From NCBI GenBank assembly GCA_905214345.1, contig CAJMLV010000001.1, positions 62,001 to 126,000 on the forward strand: DNA of 64,000 nucleotides, given 5' to 3'. Every line of letters begins with the position of its first letter. Positions within the stretch are counted from its first letter, which is position 1. This stretch comes from an uncultured bacterium. GTDB taxonomy: Bacteria > Bacillota > Clostridia > Oscillospirales > Ruminococcaceae. Below are positions 17,015 to 25,304 of this stretch, piece by piece. The notes beneath the pieces were generated by a model. It ran no database searches. It was not told where the DNA came from and saw nothing but the letters and a program-made list of their open reading frames with translations. The translations under genes and the position numbers were made by a program.

Positions 17015-18919
17015 TTACTTCATCAGTTCGCAGACCAGCTGGGCGTAGGCCACGGGGTCCTCGATGGGCAGACCCTCAATCAGCAGCGCCTGGTCATACA
17101 ACAGCTCGCTGTACTTGGCGACCTTGTCGCTGTCGCCGGCGGCCTGGGCGGCCTGCAGGGCGGCAAAGACAGGATGGGTGGTGTTCAGTTCCAGCACCTT
17201 GGTGCTCTCCATGCCTTCACCGTTGCCGGGCATCTTGCGCAGCACCTTTTCCATCTCCATGGAAAGCCCGCCTTCGCTGGACAGGCACACCGGGTGATCC
17301 TGCAGGGTGGGGTTGGCCTTCACTTCCTTGATCTTGCCGTTCAGTGCGGTCTTGATGGCCTCGAACAGATCTTTGTTTTCGGCGGCGGCGTCCTCGGCGG
17401 CTTTCTTTTCCTCCTCGGTGGCCAGACCCAGATCGCCGGAATTGATGTTCTTGAACTCCTTCTCCTTATAATCACGCATGATCTGCAGGCAGAACTCGTC
17501 CACATCCTCGGTGCAGAGCAGCAGGTCGTAGCCCTTGCTCAGCACCAGCTGAGCGTTGGGCAGCTTGCTCAGACGGGCAGCGTCGTCACCGGCGGCGTAG
17601 TAGATGCACTTCTGGTCCTCGGGCATCTTTTCGATGTACTCATCCAGCGTGACGTACTTCTGTTCCTTGGCGGAGTAGAACATCAGCAGATCGGCCAGCA
17701 GGTCCTTGTGCATGCCGTAATCGCCGTAGATACCGAACTTGATCTGACGGCCGAAGGACTTCCAGAAAGTCTCGTACTTCTCCCGGTCGTTAACCAGCAT
17801 GGCATGCAGTTCGTTCTTGATCTTCTTTTCCAGGCTGTTGCGGATCAGGCGCAGCTGGCTGTCCTTCTGCAAAGTCTCGCGGCTGATGTTCAGGCTCAGG
17901 TCCTCGCTGTCCACAATGCCCTTGATAAAGCTGAAATAGTCCGGCAGCAGGTCGGCGCACTTTTCCATGATCAGAACGCCGGAAGCGTACAGTGCCAGGC
18001 CCTTCTCATACTCCTTGGTGTAGTAGTCGTAGGGAGTATGGCCGGGCACGAACAGCAGGGCGGTGTAGGTGGCGGTGCCTTCGGTGCGGGAGGTGATCAC
18101 CCGCAGGGGTTCGGTGTAATCGGTGAAACGGTTCTTGTAGAACTCGTTGTAATCCTCGTCCTTCAGGTCCTTCTTGTCCCGCTTCCAGATGGGCACCATG
18201 CTGTTCAGGGTCTCCAGCTCGGTGTAGGTCTCCCACTCGGGCTTGTAATCATCCCCGGCATCTTCCGGTTTAGGCTTCTGACGGCTCTTTTCCCGGTACA
18301 TGGTGATGGGATACCGCACATAGTCGCTGTACTTCTTCACCAGACTGGCCAGAGTGTATTCTTCCAGATACTGGCTGTAATCCTCGTTGTCGGCGTCCTC
18401 TTTCAGCACCATGATGATCTCGGTGCCCACGTCCTCTTTTTCGGCGGGGGAGAGGGTGTAGCCTTCCACGCCCTTGGATTCCCACTTCCAGGCTTCGTCG
18501 CTGCCCAGAGCGCGGGAGATGACCGTTACCTTGGAAGCCACCATGAAGGCGGAATAGAAGCCGACGCCGAACTGACCGATGATGTCAATGTTCTCGTTCT
18601 GGTTTTCTTGCTTGAAATCCAGGCTGCCGGACTTGGCGATGGTGCCCAGGTTCTTTTCCAGCTCATCCTTGGTCATGCCGATGCCGTTATCGCTCACGGT
18701 CAGAGTACGGGTGTCCTTGTCGGCAGCAATGTGGATCTTCAGGTCCGCCTTGTTGACCCCGATGCTGGTGTCAGTCAGCGACTTGAAATACAGCTTGTCG
18801 CAGGCGTCGGAAGCGTTGGAGATCAGTTCACGCAGGAAAATCTCCTTGTTGGTGTAGATGGAATTGATCATCAGGTCCAGGAGCTTTTTGCTCTCGGCCT
18901 TGAACTGACGCATAGCCAT
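17015..18919 (-). CDS. htpG: Hsp90 family molecular chaperone
   Basis: A 634-residue cytoplasmic ATP-dependent chaperone. The N-terminal GHKL ATPase domain has the E31/N35 motif (RELISNASDA), the SDNGIGM loop and the lid FGVGFYSAFM. The middle domain with the client and catalytic region follows, then a C-terminal dimerisation domain. Length and order match bacterial HtpG. The ATG at 18919 is used; another at 18913 is two codons in. Its promoter lies inside two CIRCE-like HrcA operators, so it should be a class I heat-shock gene, unlike Bacillus htpG. It is monocistronic and divergent from the next gene. Confidence 0.96.
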   Translation of the reverse strand: MAMRQFKAESKKLLDLMINSIYTNKEIFLRELISNASDACDKLYFKSLTDTSIGVNKADLKIHIAADKDTRTLTVSDNGIGMTKDELEKNLGTIAKSGSLDFKQENQNENIDIIGQFGVGFYSAFMVASKVTVISRALGSDEAWKWESKGVEGYTLSPAEKEDVGTEIIMVLKEDADNEDYSQYLEEYTLASLVKKYSDYVRYPITMYREKSRQKPKPEDAGDDYKPEWETYTELETLNSMVPIWKRDKKDLKDEDYNEFYKNRFTDYTEPLRVITSRTEGTATYTALLFVPGHTPYDYYTKEYEKGLALYASGVLIMEKCADLLPDYFSFIKGIVDSEDLSLNISRETLQKDSQLRLIRNSLEKKIKNELHAMLVNDREKYETFWKSFGRQIKFGIYGDYGMHKDLLADLLMFYSAKEQKYVTLDEYIEKMPEDQKCIYYAAGDDAARLSKLPNAQLVLSKGYDLLLCTEDVDEFCLQIMRDYKEKEFKNINSGDLGLATEEEKKAAEDAAAENKDLFEAIKTALNGKIKEVKANPTLQDHPVCLSSEGGLSMEMEKVLRKMPGNGEGMESTKVLELNTTHPVFAALQAAQAAGDSDKVAKYSELLYDQALLIEGLPIEDPVAYAQLVCELMK

Positions 18920-18970
18920 AATGTGATCGACCTCTTCTTTTATCTGAAATAAAATGGATTCAGAATGATT

Positions 18971-18997
18971 TTAGCACTCTTGCTCTTGAAGTGCTAA
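18971..18997. promoter_or_regulatory. CIRCE operator (HrcA site), proximal
   Basis: TTAGCACTC, nine bases, AAGTGCTAA: one mismatch from the consensus TTAGCACTC-N9-GAGTGCTAA. It covers the expected transcription start of htpG. Confidence 0.93.
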
Positions 18998-19001
18998 AGA
19001 T

Positions 19002-19030
19002 AGTGTAGCACTCTGAACGGCAAAGTGCAA
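19002..19030 (-). promoter_or_regulatory. htpG promoter
   Basis: On the minus strand TTGCAC, 17 bases, TACACT. Both hexamers lie within the second CIRCE-like repeat. Confidence 0.83.
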
Positions 19031-19031
19031 G
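19005..19031. promoter_or_regulatory. Second, degenerate CIRCE-like operator
   Basis: GTAGCACTC, nine bases, AAGTGCAAG. The left arm has one mismatch and the right arm three. It begins 34 bp from the start of the proximal CIRCE and spans the promoter itself. Confidence 0.65.
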
Positions 19032-19080
19032 CTGTAACCGTCCATTTAACAAAAAATTCAAAATCACTTTTCTTGTATCT

Positions 19081-19108
19081 TTTCAAACGTAACGGTTTGT
19101 GCTATTCT
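19081..19108 (+). promoter_or_regulatory. Promoter for the 19156-22149 gene run
   Basis: TTTCAA, 16 bases, TATTCT, with TGC before the -10. It lies about 48 bases upstream of the first start codon and 50 bp from the htpG operators. Confidence 0.5.
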
Positions 19109-19155
19109 AAAGTGCAGTGAGCACACCCCTAAAAACAATGGCAAGGAAGTGTAAG

Positions 19156-19620
19156 ATGTCCATTCATGGCGATCTGGCCTATGAGAATTTTATGAAAGGT
19201 TATAACTGCGCCCAGTCGGTGGCGCTGGCCTATGCCCCGGAGATGAATCTGACCCCCGAACAGGCCCTGACCATGTCGGCCGGGTTCGGCGGCGGTGTGG
19301 GCCGCCTGCGGGAAGTATGCGGCGCTTTTTCCGGCATTGTGCTGGTGTTGGGGGCGCTGTACGGCAGTCCCGACCCGTCCCAGAAGACCGCTCTGTATAC
19401 CGAGGTGCAGGCCCTGGCAGAACGTTACCGTACCGAAAACGGCGGCGGCAGCATCGTCTGCCGGGAACTGCTGGGTCTGGCCAAGGCCGAAGGCAGTCCG
19501 GTGGCCAGCCCCCGTACGCCGGAGTATTACAAAAAGCGTCCCTGCCCTCAATTGGTTCGTCTGGCGGCGGATATTCTGGATGAATACATCGCCGCTCATC
19601 CTCTGCCGGAAAAGCAGTGA
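19156..19620 (+). CDS. C_GCAxxG_C_C family protein
   Basis: A 154-residue protein with the family hallmarks: GYNCAQSV (first Cys), then GFGGGVGRLREVCGAFSG, CRELLG and a final CPQLV. These invariant cysteines and glycines define the C_GCAxxG_C_C (redox-active, probably iron or disulfide-binding) family of anaerobes, whose function is unproven. The start at 19156 is chosen because AAGGAAG lies four to eight bases upstream; other ATGs at 19117 and 19138 lack such a site. It is followed after 17 bases by an esterase gene and probably heads a four-gene transcript. Confidence 0.85.
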   Translation: MSIHGDLAYENFMKGYNCAQSVALAYAPEMNLTPEQALTMSAGFGGGVGRLREVCGAFSGIVLVLGALYGSPDPSQKTALYTEVQALAERYRTENGGGSIVCRELLGLAKAEGSPVASPRTPEYYKKRPCPQLVRLAADILDEYIAAHPLPEKQ

Positions 19621-19637
19621 TATAAGGAGGAAGTACC

Positions 19638-20444
19638 ATGCGTCTGTATGAACACACTCTGCCCAGCGGCGCCAGCCTGACCGGCTATCTGCGCCAGCCC
19701 AGCGAAACCATGCCCGATTATGCGGTGCGCCCGGGCGTGCTGATCCTGCCCGGCGGCGGCTACGAATATTGCAGTCCCCGGGAATGGGACCCCATCGCCG
19801 TGCAGTTCCTGCAGGCGGGTTACCAGGTGTTTGTGCTGGATTACACCACTGCATCCAAGGTGGCGCCTCCTTTGCGCTATGCACCGCTGACCGATGCGCT
19901 GGGGGCTGTGCTGCATCTGCGCCGCAATGCCGAATCGCTGTATCTGGACCCTCACCGTCTGGCGGTGTGCGGTTTCTCGGCGGGCGGTCATCTGGCGGCT
20001 TCCACCGCTTTGCTGGCCGGGTGTGAGCCTGTCTGCAAGGCCCTGGGGGCTGATGCCGATCAGTTGCGGCCCGATGCGGTGGTGCTGGGCTACCCGGTGA
20101 TCACTTCCGGCGAATTTGCCCACCAGGGTTCCATTGCCAATTTGGCAGGGGAGGATCAGGAACTGCGTGAACTGTTCAGCCTGGAAAACCAGGTCCGTCC
20201 CGGCCTGCCGCCCTTCTTTGTCTGGCATACTGTGGCGGATCAGTCGGTGCCGGTGCAGAACTCTCTGCTGTTGGCCGAAGCGCTGGAAAAGTGTGATGTG
20301 ACCTATGAACTGCACCTGTTCACCCATGGTGAGCATGGCAGCAGTACTTGCAGTAAGGAAGTTGGTTCTTGCTATCCTCATAATGCTGCATGGCTGCCGT
20401 TGTGCATTGATTGGCTGGCCGATGTGTTTGATTTTCATCTGTAA
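19638..20444 (+). CDS. Alpha/beta hydrolase (esterase/acetylxylan esterase-like)
   Basis: A 268-residue cytoplasmic serine hydrolase without a signal peptide. The oxyanion loop is LPGGGYEY, the nucleophile elbow is GFSAGGHLA, the acid is probably the Asp in HTVADQSVP, and the catalytic His is in THGEHGSS. This resembles hormone-sensitive-lipase-like carboxylesterases and cytoplasmic acetylxylan esterases of gut Firmicutes. The natural ester cannot be told from sequence. AAGGAGG is eight bases before the start. It lies 17 bases after the GCAxxG protein and 17 before the dehydrogenase, consistent with one operon. Confidence 0.85.
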   Translation: MRLYEHTLPSGASLTGYLRQPSETMPDYAVRPGVLILPGGGYEYCSPREWDPIAVQFLQAGYQVFVLDYTTASKVAPPLRYAPLTDALGAVLHLRRNAESLYLDPHRLAVCGFSAGGHLAASTALLAGCEPVCKALGADADQLRPDAVVLGYPVITSGEFAHQGSIANLAGEDQELRELFSLENQVRPGLPPFFVWHTVADQSVPVQNSLLLAEALEKCDVTYELHLFTHGEHGSSTCSKEVGSCYPHNAAWLPLCIDWLADVFDFHL

Positions 20445-20461
20445 AAGAGGCGTATTTTGCC

Positions 20462-21448
20462 ATGAAGATCTTTTTCTATACGCTGCGTCCGTTTGATGAA
20501 CTGCCCTACTGCGAAACCCTCAAGCAGAAGTACGGCATCGATTATGCCTGGACTCCTGACCCGCCCCGGCCGGATAATCTGCATCTGGCCGAAGGCTGTG
20601 ATGCGGTCAGCACCAACCCTTGTGAAGTGCTTCCCGAGTACCTGAAAACTTTTGCCGATATGGGGGTTCGTTATCTGCCCTGCCGCAGCATCGGGTATGA
20701 CCACATCCCGCTGGATGCCGCCAGGGAACTGGGCATGCGGGTTTCCCACAGTCACTACCCGCCGGAAGGTGTGGCCAACTATACCATCATGCTCATGCTC
20801 ATGGCCACCCGCAAGATGAACCAGATCATGCTGCGGGCTGCCGCTCAGGACTACTCTCTGCCCGGCAAGATGGGCAAGGACCTGTCCGACTGCACCGTGG
20901 GCGTTATCGGTACCGGCAAGATCGGCCGTACCGTCATCAAGCATCTTTCCGGGTTCGGCTGCCGCATTCTGGCCTACGACCTGTACCCCAACGATGAAGT
21001 CTGCAATATGGCCGAGTATGTGGACCTGGACACCCTGTACGCCGAGAGCGACGTGATCACCCTGCACCTGAACGCCACGGCGGAAAACCATTACCTCATC
21101 AATGCCGCCGCCATCGAGAAGATGAAGGACGGCGTCATCCTCATCAATACTGCCCGGGGAACTCTCATTGAACCGGAAGCTCTGGTCCATGGGCTGGAAA
21201 CCGGTAAAGTGGGCGGTGCCGGACTGGATGTGGTGGAGGACGAAAACGGCCTGTGCTACTACAACCGCACCGGAGAAGCGCTGGCCAACCGGGAACTGGC
21301 GCTGCTGCGCAGCTTCCCCAACGTCATTGTCAGCCCTCACACCGCGTTCTATACCGATGTGAATGTGGCCAGCATGGTGCAGAGCGCCTTTGAAGCGGTG
21401 AGCAACTTTGCCGCCGGACGTCCTGAACCCAACGAGGTGCAGCTGTGA
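20462..21448 (+). CDS. D-2-hydroxyacid dehydrogenase (D-lactate dehydrogenase type)
   Basis: A 328-residue NAD-dependent dehydrogenase that reduces pyruvate or another 2-oxo acid to the D-hydroxyacid. The dinucleotide fold GVIGTGKIGRTV lies near residues 149-160. Catalytic Arg is in NTARGTLIE, Glu follows in the VVEDENG region, and the His is in SPHTAFYT. CRSIGYDHIPL gives the substrate loop. Sequence style is that of LdhA/VanH enzymes, but no D-Ala-D-Lac ligase is adjacent, so a fermentative role is likelier than a role in peptidoglycan. Its stop overlaps the GTG start of the YkgJ-type gene. Confidence 0.88.
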   Translation: MKIFFYTLRPFDELPYCETLKQKYGIDYAWTPDPPRPDNLHLAEGCDAVSTNPCEVLPEYLKTFADMGVRYLPCRSIGYDHIPLDAARELGMRVSHSHYPPEGVANYTIMLMLMATRKMNQIMLRAAAQDYSLPGKMGKDLSDCTVGVIGTGKIGRTVIKHLSGFGCRILAYDLYPNDEVCNMAEYVDLDTLYAESDVITLHLNATAENHYLINAAAIEKMKDGVILINTARGTLIEPEALVHGLETGKVGGAGLDVVEDENGLCYYNRTGEALANRELALLRSFPNVIVSPHTAFYTDVNVASMVQSAFEAVSNFAAGRPEPNEVQL

Positions 21449-22149
21449 GCCTGGAACCCGGCCGTGCCGGGGAGCCGGAACTGACGGCCTGCCTGGAAAG
21501 CTGTCCCCGGCTGGGGCAGCGGGATGAATTTCCCTTTGCCTGCGCGGGCTGCGGCGACTGCTGCCGTGACCGCCGTGACCTGGTGCTCTCCGGGTTGGAT
21601 TTGTACCGCCTGGCCCGATGGATGCGCCTGCCGCCCCGGGTGGTGGCGGAGGCCTTCTGCCGCCGGGATGTGGGGGAGACCACCTGCCTGCCGCTGTTGG
21701 TGCTGCGGCCTTCGGCGCGCACCGGCCATTGCCCTTTCCTGGAAGGAAACGGCTGTGCGGTGCATCCTGCCCGACCGCTGGCCTGCGCGCTGTATCCTCT
21801 GGGCCAGTCCATTGACCCGGTGACCGCCAAAACCGAGTATTTCCCGCAGCTGCCCTTGTGCGGTGCTCCCGCACCGGGGCGGACCCTGGCCGACTACCTG
21901 GAAAATTCCGGGGTTATCCAGAGGGCGGGAACGGATGCTTCCTGGGCGGTGGAGTGTACCCGTATTTCCGAAATGCTGACAGAAGCCGGGGGCAGGGAAC
22001 ACCCTCGTTTTCTCCCGGCGGTCCGACGTGTGGAGCGGGCCTTGTATTACGACTATTCCACCGGGGATGAATTTTATCCCCAGTTCCGGGAAAACCTGGA
22101 AAAGCTGTATCCGGTCCTGCAGGCTCTGCTTGCGTCCAAATCGGAATAA
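21445..22149 (+). CDS. YkgJ family cysteine-cluster protein
   Basis: A 234-residue protein. The N-terminal cysteine cluster CAGCGDCC at residues 33-40 with later CPFLEGNGC and C(AL)YPLGQ elements define the YkgJ/FliB-like family, thought to bind an iron-sulfur cluster or zinc. The biochemical role is unknown in most bacteria. The start is GTG and overlaps the preceding dehydrogenase stop (GTGA), indicating coupling. The C-terminal 80 residues are helical and not conserved to my eye. It is the last gene of the run and ends at a symmetric terminator. Confidence 0.8.
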   Translation: MSLEPGRAGEPELTACLESCPRLGQRDEFPFACAGCGDCCRDRRDLVLSGLDLYRLARWMRLPPRVVAEAFCRRDVGETTCLPLLVLRPSARTGHCPFLEGNGCAVHPARPLACALYPLGQSIDPVTAKTEYFPQLPLCGAPAPGRTLADYLENSGVIQRAGTDASWAVECTRISEMLTEAGGREHPRFLPAVRRVERALYYDYSTGDEFYPQFRENLEKLYPVLQALLASKSE

Positions 22150-22156
22150 AACCAAA

Positions 22157-22207
22157 AAGTCCCTGACCTTTCCGCGCACTGTGCGCCAAGGTCAGGGACT
22201 TGCATTT
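22157..22207. terminator. Bidirectional terminator between convergent genes
   Basis: A perfect 14-base inverted repeat, AAGTCCCTGACCTT / AAGGTCAGGGACTT. The better T run is on the minus strand, so it mainly ends the J-domain protein operon. Confidence 0.9.
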
Positions 22208-22220
22208 TGATAAGGAAAAA

Positions 22221-22961
22221 TCAGCAGCAGAAGAAACCGCCGCGTCCGCCGCAGCAGCAGATGCTGCACAGGTTGCACATCATCAGATACAGCCAGGCCT
22301 GCAGGCAGAAGTTGCCCTGCTGCATCCGGGAACCGGGCTGGGTGTAGGCCTGCTGGTAGGTGGAATAGGTCCGGCCGGGGTTCTGCAGCCGGTCCAGCAG
22401 CCGCTGGTACTCAAAATTGTTGGGCTCCATGTTCACGGCAGTGCGGGCTTCGTTCTGGGCGTTGATGTTGTTGCCCAGCCCGGAATTGGCCAATGCCGCA
22501 TAATAGTGCCAGCGGGCGGTACGGTCAGCCACCGGCACGCTGTTCAGCACATTGAGGGCTTCGGTGTAATAGCCGTTGCGAATATAGTTGTTGGCGGCCT
22601 GCATCTCCGGTGATTCCCGCCCGGTGTTGCTGCGGGTCTCATACCCGCCGAACCCGAAGGGATCAAAGCCGAACCCAAACCCGAAGGGGTCCTGGTAACC
22701 GGTGTTCTGGCGGCCGGAGCCGCTGTACCCGCCGGCGGAACTCTGCCCGTAGCCACTCTGGGACTGACGGGGCCCGCCGCCGGAGCGCAGGCGCATGATC
22801 TCGCTGTACGCGGCCTGTACTTCCTTGAACTTGTCCTCGCAGGTGGGGTCGTCGGGGTGCAGGTCGGGGTGATACTGCTTGCATTTCTGGCGGTATGCCT
22901 TCTTGATGGTCTCCTCGTCCGCTCCCGGCTGGATGCCCAATACGCTGTACGGATCGGTCAT
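22221..22961 (-). CDS. J-domain protein with cysteine-rich C-terminus
   Basis: A 246-residue protein. Residues 1-60 form a J domain with the HPD tripeptide at 31-33, which would stimulate a DnaK-type ATPase. A Gly/Ser/Phe-rich linker (GFGFGFDPFGFGG) follows. Residues of about 120-190 resemble tetratricopeptide-like helices (ANNYIRNGYYTEALNVLNSV). The end is a hydrophobic, cysteine-rich tail (LYLMMCNLCSICCCGGRGGF). It lacks the zinc fingers of DnaJ itself, so it is a specialised co-chaperone. The ATG overlaps the stop of the DUF5685 gene as ATGA; a longer frame upstream is not supported. Confidence 0.85.
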   Translation of the reverse strand: MTDPYSVLGIQPGADEETIKKAYRQKCKQYHPDLHPDDPTCEDKFKEVQAAYSEIMRLRSGGGPRQSQSGYGQSSAGGYSGSGRQNTGYQDPFGFGFGFDPFGFGGYETRSNTGRESPEMQAANNYIRNGYYTEALNVLNSVPVADRTARWHYYAALANSGLGNNINAQNEARTAVNMEPNNFEYQRLLDRLQNPGRTYSTYQQAYTQPGSRMQQGNFCLQAWLYLMMCNLCSICCCGGRGGFFCC

Positions 22962-23836
22962 TCGTCTTGCGTCCCCTTCCTTGGTTTGCCGGGTTTGCTG
23001 CGCATGGCTTTGACCAGTGCGTACTTGCTCCACACTCCGGCGTAGATGGTGTTATGCAGCAGCTGTCCTTCGGGAGTGTCCGTCAGGATGGGCAGCAGCT
23101 GAAATTGTTGGGCGCACAGGCCCATCTGTTGTGTCAGTAATTCGTGGCAGCGTTCCTCAAAACCTGCTTTGTCATCGCCGTAACTTTCGGCGGTAGCGGC
23201 CAGAGCGTTGAAGCTGCCCCGGCGTTTGTCCTTCTTCAGGTCGTCGTAAGCGTCCATCAGATAGATGAATCCGCCCAACCCCCGGCCCATGCCGTCCAGA
23301 ATGGGGGCCCACATATCCTCCTGGTAGCAGAACACCGCCCCCAGAAGCGCGCCGAAACAGTTGCACAAAGCATCCAGATCGGTGCTGCCGGCACTTTCCA
23401 ACCGGTTCAGCGCCTCCAGACGGGCCACCATGGTTTCGCACTGCCGGGGCCACCGCTGCCGGATCTCTGCCAGGGGCTTCTCCAGGCGGCGGGCGGCCAG
23501 CAGGCTGGCGCGGCTGTGGTCGTCCTGCCAGTTGTCCAGATAATTGTAGTAGGCCAATGCCACCGTCATGTCGGCGGCATATTCCAGGTATTCGTTGGCG
23601 GCCCGCGGCCGTGTTTTCAGCGGATGCGGTACGCACCGCCCGGCGGAAAACCGGGTGTCGGGCTCATACAACGCACTGAGCAGCAGAGCCGCAAAGGTCA
23701 TATCGTAGGAAAGGGCCATCCGTGCTGCGGTGCCGTAGCGGGCCAGGGACTGGCACAGACCGCAGTAGTAGGCCTGGTAGCAATCCATGGCATCTTTGTC
23801 CAGCCCTTTGCGATAGATCGTAACATATCCGAACAA
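22958..23836 (-). CDS. DUF5685 family protein
   Basis: A 292-residue, mostly helical soluble protein starting MFGYVTIYRKGLDKDAMDCY, the recognisable N-terminus of the DUF5685 family, with the conserved YYCGLC cysteines just after. Later segments contain aspartate-rich helices (YLDNWQDD, YLMDAYDDLKKDKRRGSFNA) that recall isoprenoid synthase-like folds. That similarity is only suggestive. The start codon is TTG; an in-frame TGA lies three codons upstream, so this start is forced. It is coupled to the J-domain gene downstream, implying that the two proteins act together. Function unknown. Confidence 0.8.
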   Translation of the reverse strand: MFGYVTIYRKGLDKDAMDCYQAYYCGLCQSLARYGTAARMALSYDMTFAALLLSALYEPDTRFSAGRCVPHPLKTRPRAANEYLEYAADMTVALAYYNYLDNWQDDHSRASLLAARRLEKPLAEIRQRWPRQCETMVARLEALNRLESAGSTDLDALCNCFGALLGAVFCYQEDMWAPILDGMGRGLGGFIYLMDAYDDLKKDKRRGSFNALAATAESYGDDKAGFEERCHELLTQQMGLCAQQFQLLPILTDTPEGQLLHNTIYAGVWSKYALVKAMRSKPGKPRKGTQDE

Positions 23837-23866
23837 GCAGCGTCAACCTTTCCGGCCGTGTAGTGT

Positions 23867-24271
23867 TCAGCTCTTTTTGATAAAGCTGGTGCCGCACTTG
23901 GGGCAGGTGATGGAGATCCGTCCGCGCCCCCGCGGCACCCGCAGCTGTTGGCGGCAGCGCGGGCAGCGATAGTAGTGGTAGGTCTTGCGCATGGCAAAGC
24001 GGGTCTTGACGCCGCCGAACCAGTTGACGACGGCGTTGCGTTTTTCCCAGTACCAGCGGTTTTCGGCAATGCGCTTGGTGTGGTTGCGGCTGAACATACG
24101 GATGTAAGAGTAGATCAGCATGGCGAAACCGACGGCATAGAACAAGGTGCCGAAGATTCCGGGCAGAAACAGCCCCAACACCAGAAATACCAGAGAGGCG
24201 ATGGCCAGAAACTGATTGAATTGGTCGCCGCCGTACCGTCCCGACATAAAACGCTGAAACCAGGCTTTCAT
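23867..24271 (-). CDS. Small membrane protein with C-terminal zinc ribbon
   Basis: A 134-residue protein. Two hydrophobic segments at about 20-57 form a membrane hairpin, followed by a basic amphipathic stretch and a C-terminal zinc ribbon (CPRC ... CPKCGTSF) of rubredoxin or TFIIB-like spacing. The ATG at 24271 is used; a GTG three codons upstream at 24280 is possible but sits only three bases from the ribosome site AAGGA. It is the first gene of the three-gene operon with DUF5685 and the J-domain protein, separated from DUF5685 by 30 bases. Function unknown; the arrangement suggests a membrane-anchored chaperone-related complex. Confidence 0.72.
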   Translation of the reverse strand: MKAWFQRFMSGRYGGDQFNQFLAIASLVFLVLGLFLPGIFGTLFYAVGFAMLIYSYIRMFSRNHTKRIAENRWYWEKRNAVVNWFGGVKTRFAMRKTYHYYRCPRCRQQLRVPRGRGRISITCPKCGTSFIKKS

Positions 24272-24410
24272 TTGATACACGCATCCTTCTTGTAAACATT
24301 GTAAAAATCAGGTTCGGCCATCATTATGCCATGAATTTGTGGTCAAATCGTGAACAGGAAGGAAACAGAATATAAACATCCGGGGCAAAATCGCCTTTTC
24401 GGCGGGGAAA

Positions 24411-25271
24411 TCATGGAGTATCCAGAGGAGAAAGCGCTTGCAGTACTTTTTGGACCCGGTAGGTACTGTCGATGACTCTGGAACTTTTATCCCAGCGGTC
24501 AGACAAGGGAAAATAGATGTCATCCCTGGCTTTTTCGCCAAAATCCCAGGTGCCGTTTTCGCTCTGGTTTGCACGGAGCCAGTCCGCCGCAAAGAGAAGT
24601 TTTTCTTTGCCCTGACCGTATCGGCTCAGCACCTCTACCGCTGCCAGCCAACGGCTTGCTTCCCGGGATTGAAAGGCTTTCGGCGGCGGATTCAAAGGTT
24701 TATCATAAATATAGAACATTCCATCCGGTTTTGCGAGGTAATACTCCAAAAACAGAGATTCCGTTTTTGGCGGCAGCACACCGGCAAGCAGGGCCGCATG
24801 ATAAAACATTCCAAAACCGGTCTCGAATTCGCTTTTGGGCTTGCGGCCCTTCCAGGTCATAAAGGCGGAGGTGTCATCATCCCGGTTGTAGCTGCCGGTG
24901 GAAAAAGCTTTTTCCACAATTTCTGCCCATTGGAAGGCGACTTCCAGAGCCGCCGGATTCTGTGGCTGAAAGATGCGCAACCATGCAGCCAGCATGAGTT
25001 TTTCAAAAAGCGGCCAGTCGTGTTTCTTTTCGGAATAGTTGTCGATGGCACGCTGGCCTCGGAGGCACTGTTCCATGCGATCCAGAACGATCTGGATGAC
25101 CTTGTCGTCTGCAGTGAAGCCTAAAAACCAGAGCCTGCGGATCGCTTGTTCCGTCGTATAGTTTTTGCCGGGAACAGGGCGGCTCAGGGTGTGAAAGTTT
25201 CCCCATAGACCATCCGATTGCCGCATGGCAAGGATCTGTTTTGCCCATTTGCCGTCTTTGTAAGAGTGCAT
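24411..25271 (-). CDS. Uncharacterised protein, terpenoid-cyclase/prenyltransferase-like helical repeats
   Basis: A 286-residue soluble protein. Repeating motifs such as MRQSDGLWGNFHTLS near the N-terminus and ANQSENGTWDFGEKARDD near the C-terminus resemble the QW repeats of squalene-cyclase and prenyltransferase alpha-toroids (Q...G.W). Between them are predicted helices, so an alpha/alpha barrel is likely. The catalytic motifs of known cyclases are not visible, and I do not recognise a family. GGGAGG is eight bases before the start. It follows rlmD by 33 bases on the same strand and may be cotranscribed; a weak CGCC/GGCG hairpin follows it. Confidence 0.6.
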   Translation of the reverse strand: MHSYKDGKWAKQILAMRQSDGLWGNFHTLSRPVPGKNYTTEQAIRRLWFLGFTADDKVIQIVLDRMEQCLRGQRAIDNYSEKKHDWPLFEKLMLAAWLRIFQPQNPAALEVAFQWAEIVEKAFSTGSYNRDDDTSAFMTWKGRKPKSEFETGFGMFYHAALLAGVLPPKTESLFLEYYLAKPDGMFYIYDKPLNPPPKAFQSREASRWLAAVEVLSRYGQGKEKLLFAADWLRANQSENGTWDFGEKARDDIYFPLSDRWDKSSRVIDSTYRVQKVLQALSPLDTP

Positions 25272-25304
25272 TCCGTGCGCCTCCCGGTAAAACTTACCCT
25301 TTAT

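Noticed and set aside
16394..18952. An 852-codon frame antisense to htpG
   Set aside because: It mirrors htpG codon structure in the complementary frame and has no ribosome site or recognisable domain.
20462..21448. VanH-type gene for glycopeptide resistance
   Set aside because: No VanA-type ligase or VanX dipeptidase is nearby; sequence fits ordinary D-lactate dehydrogenase equally well.
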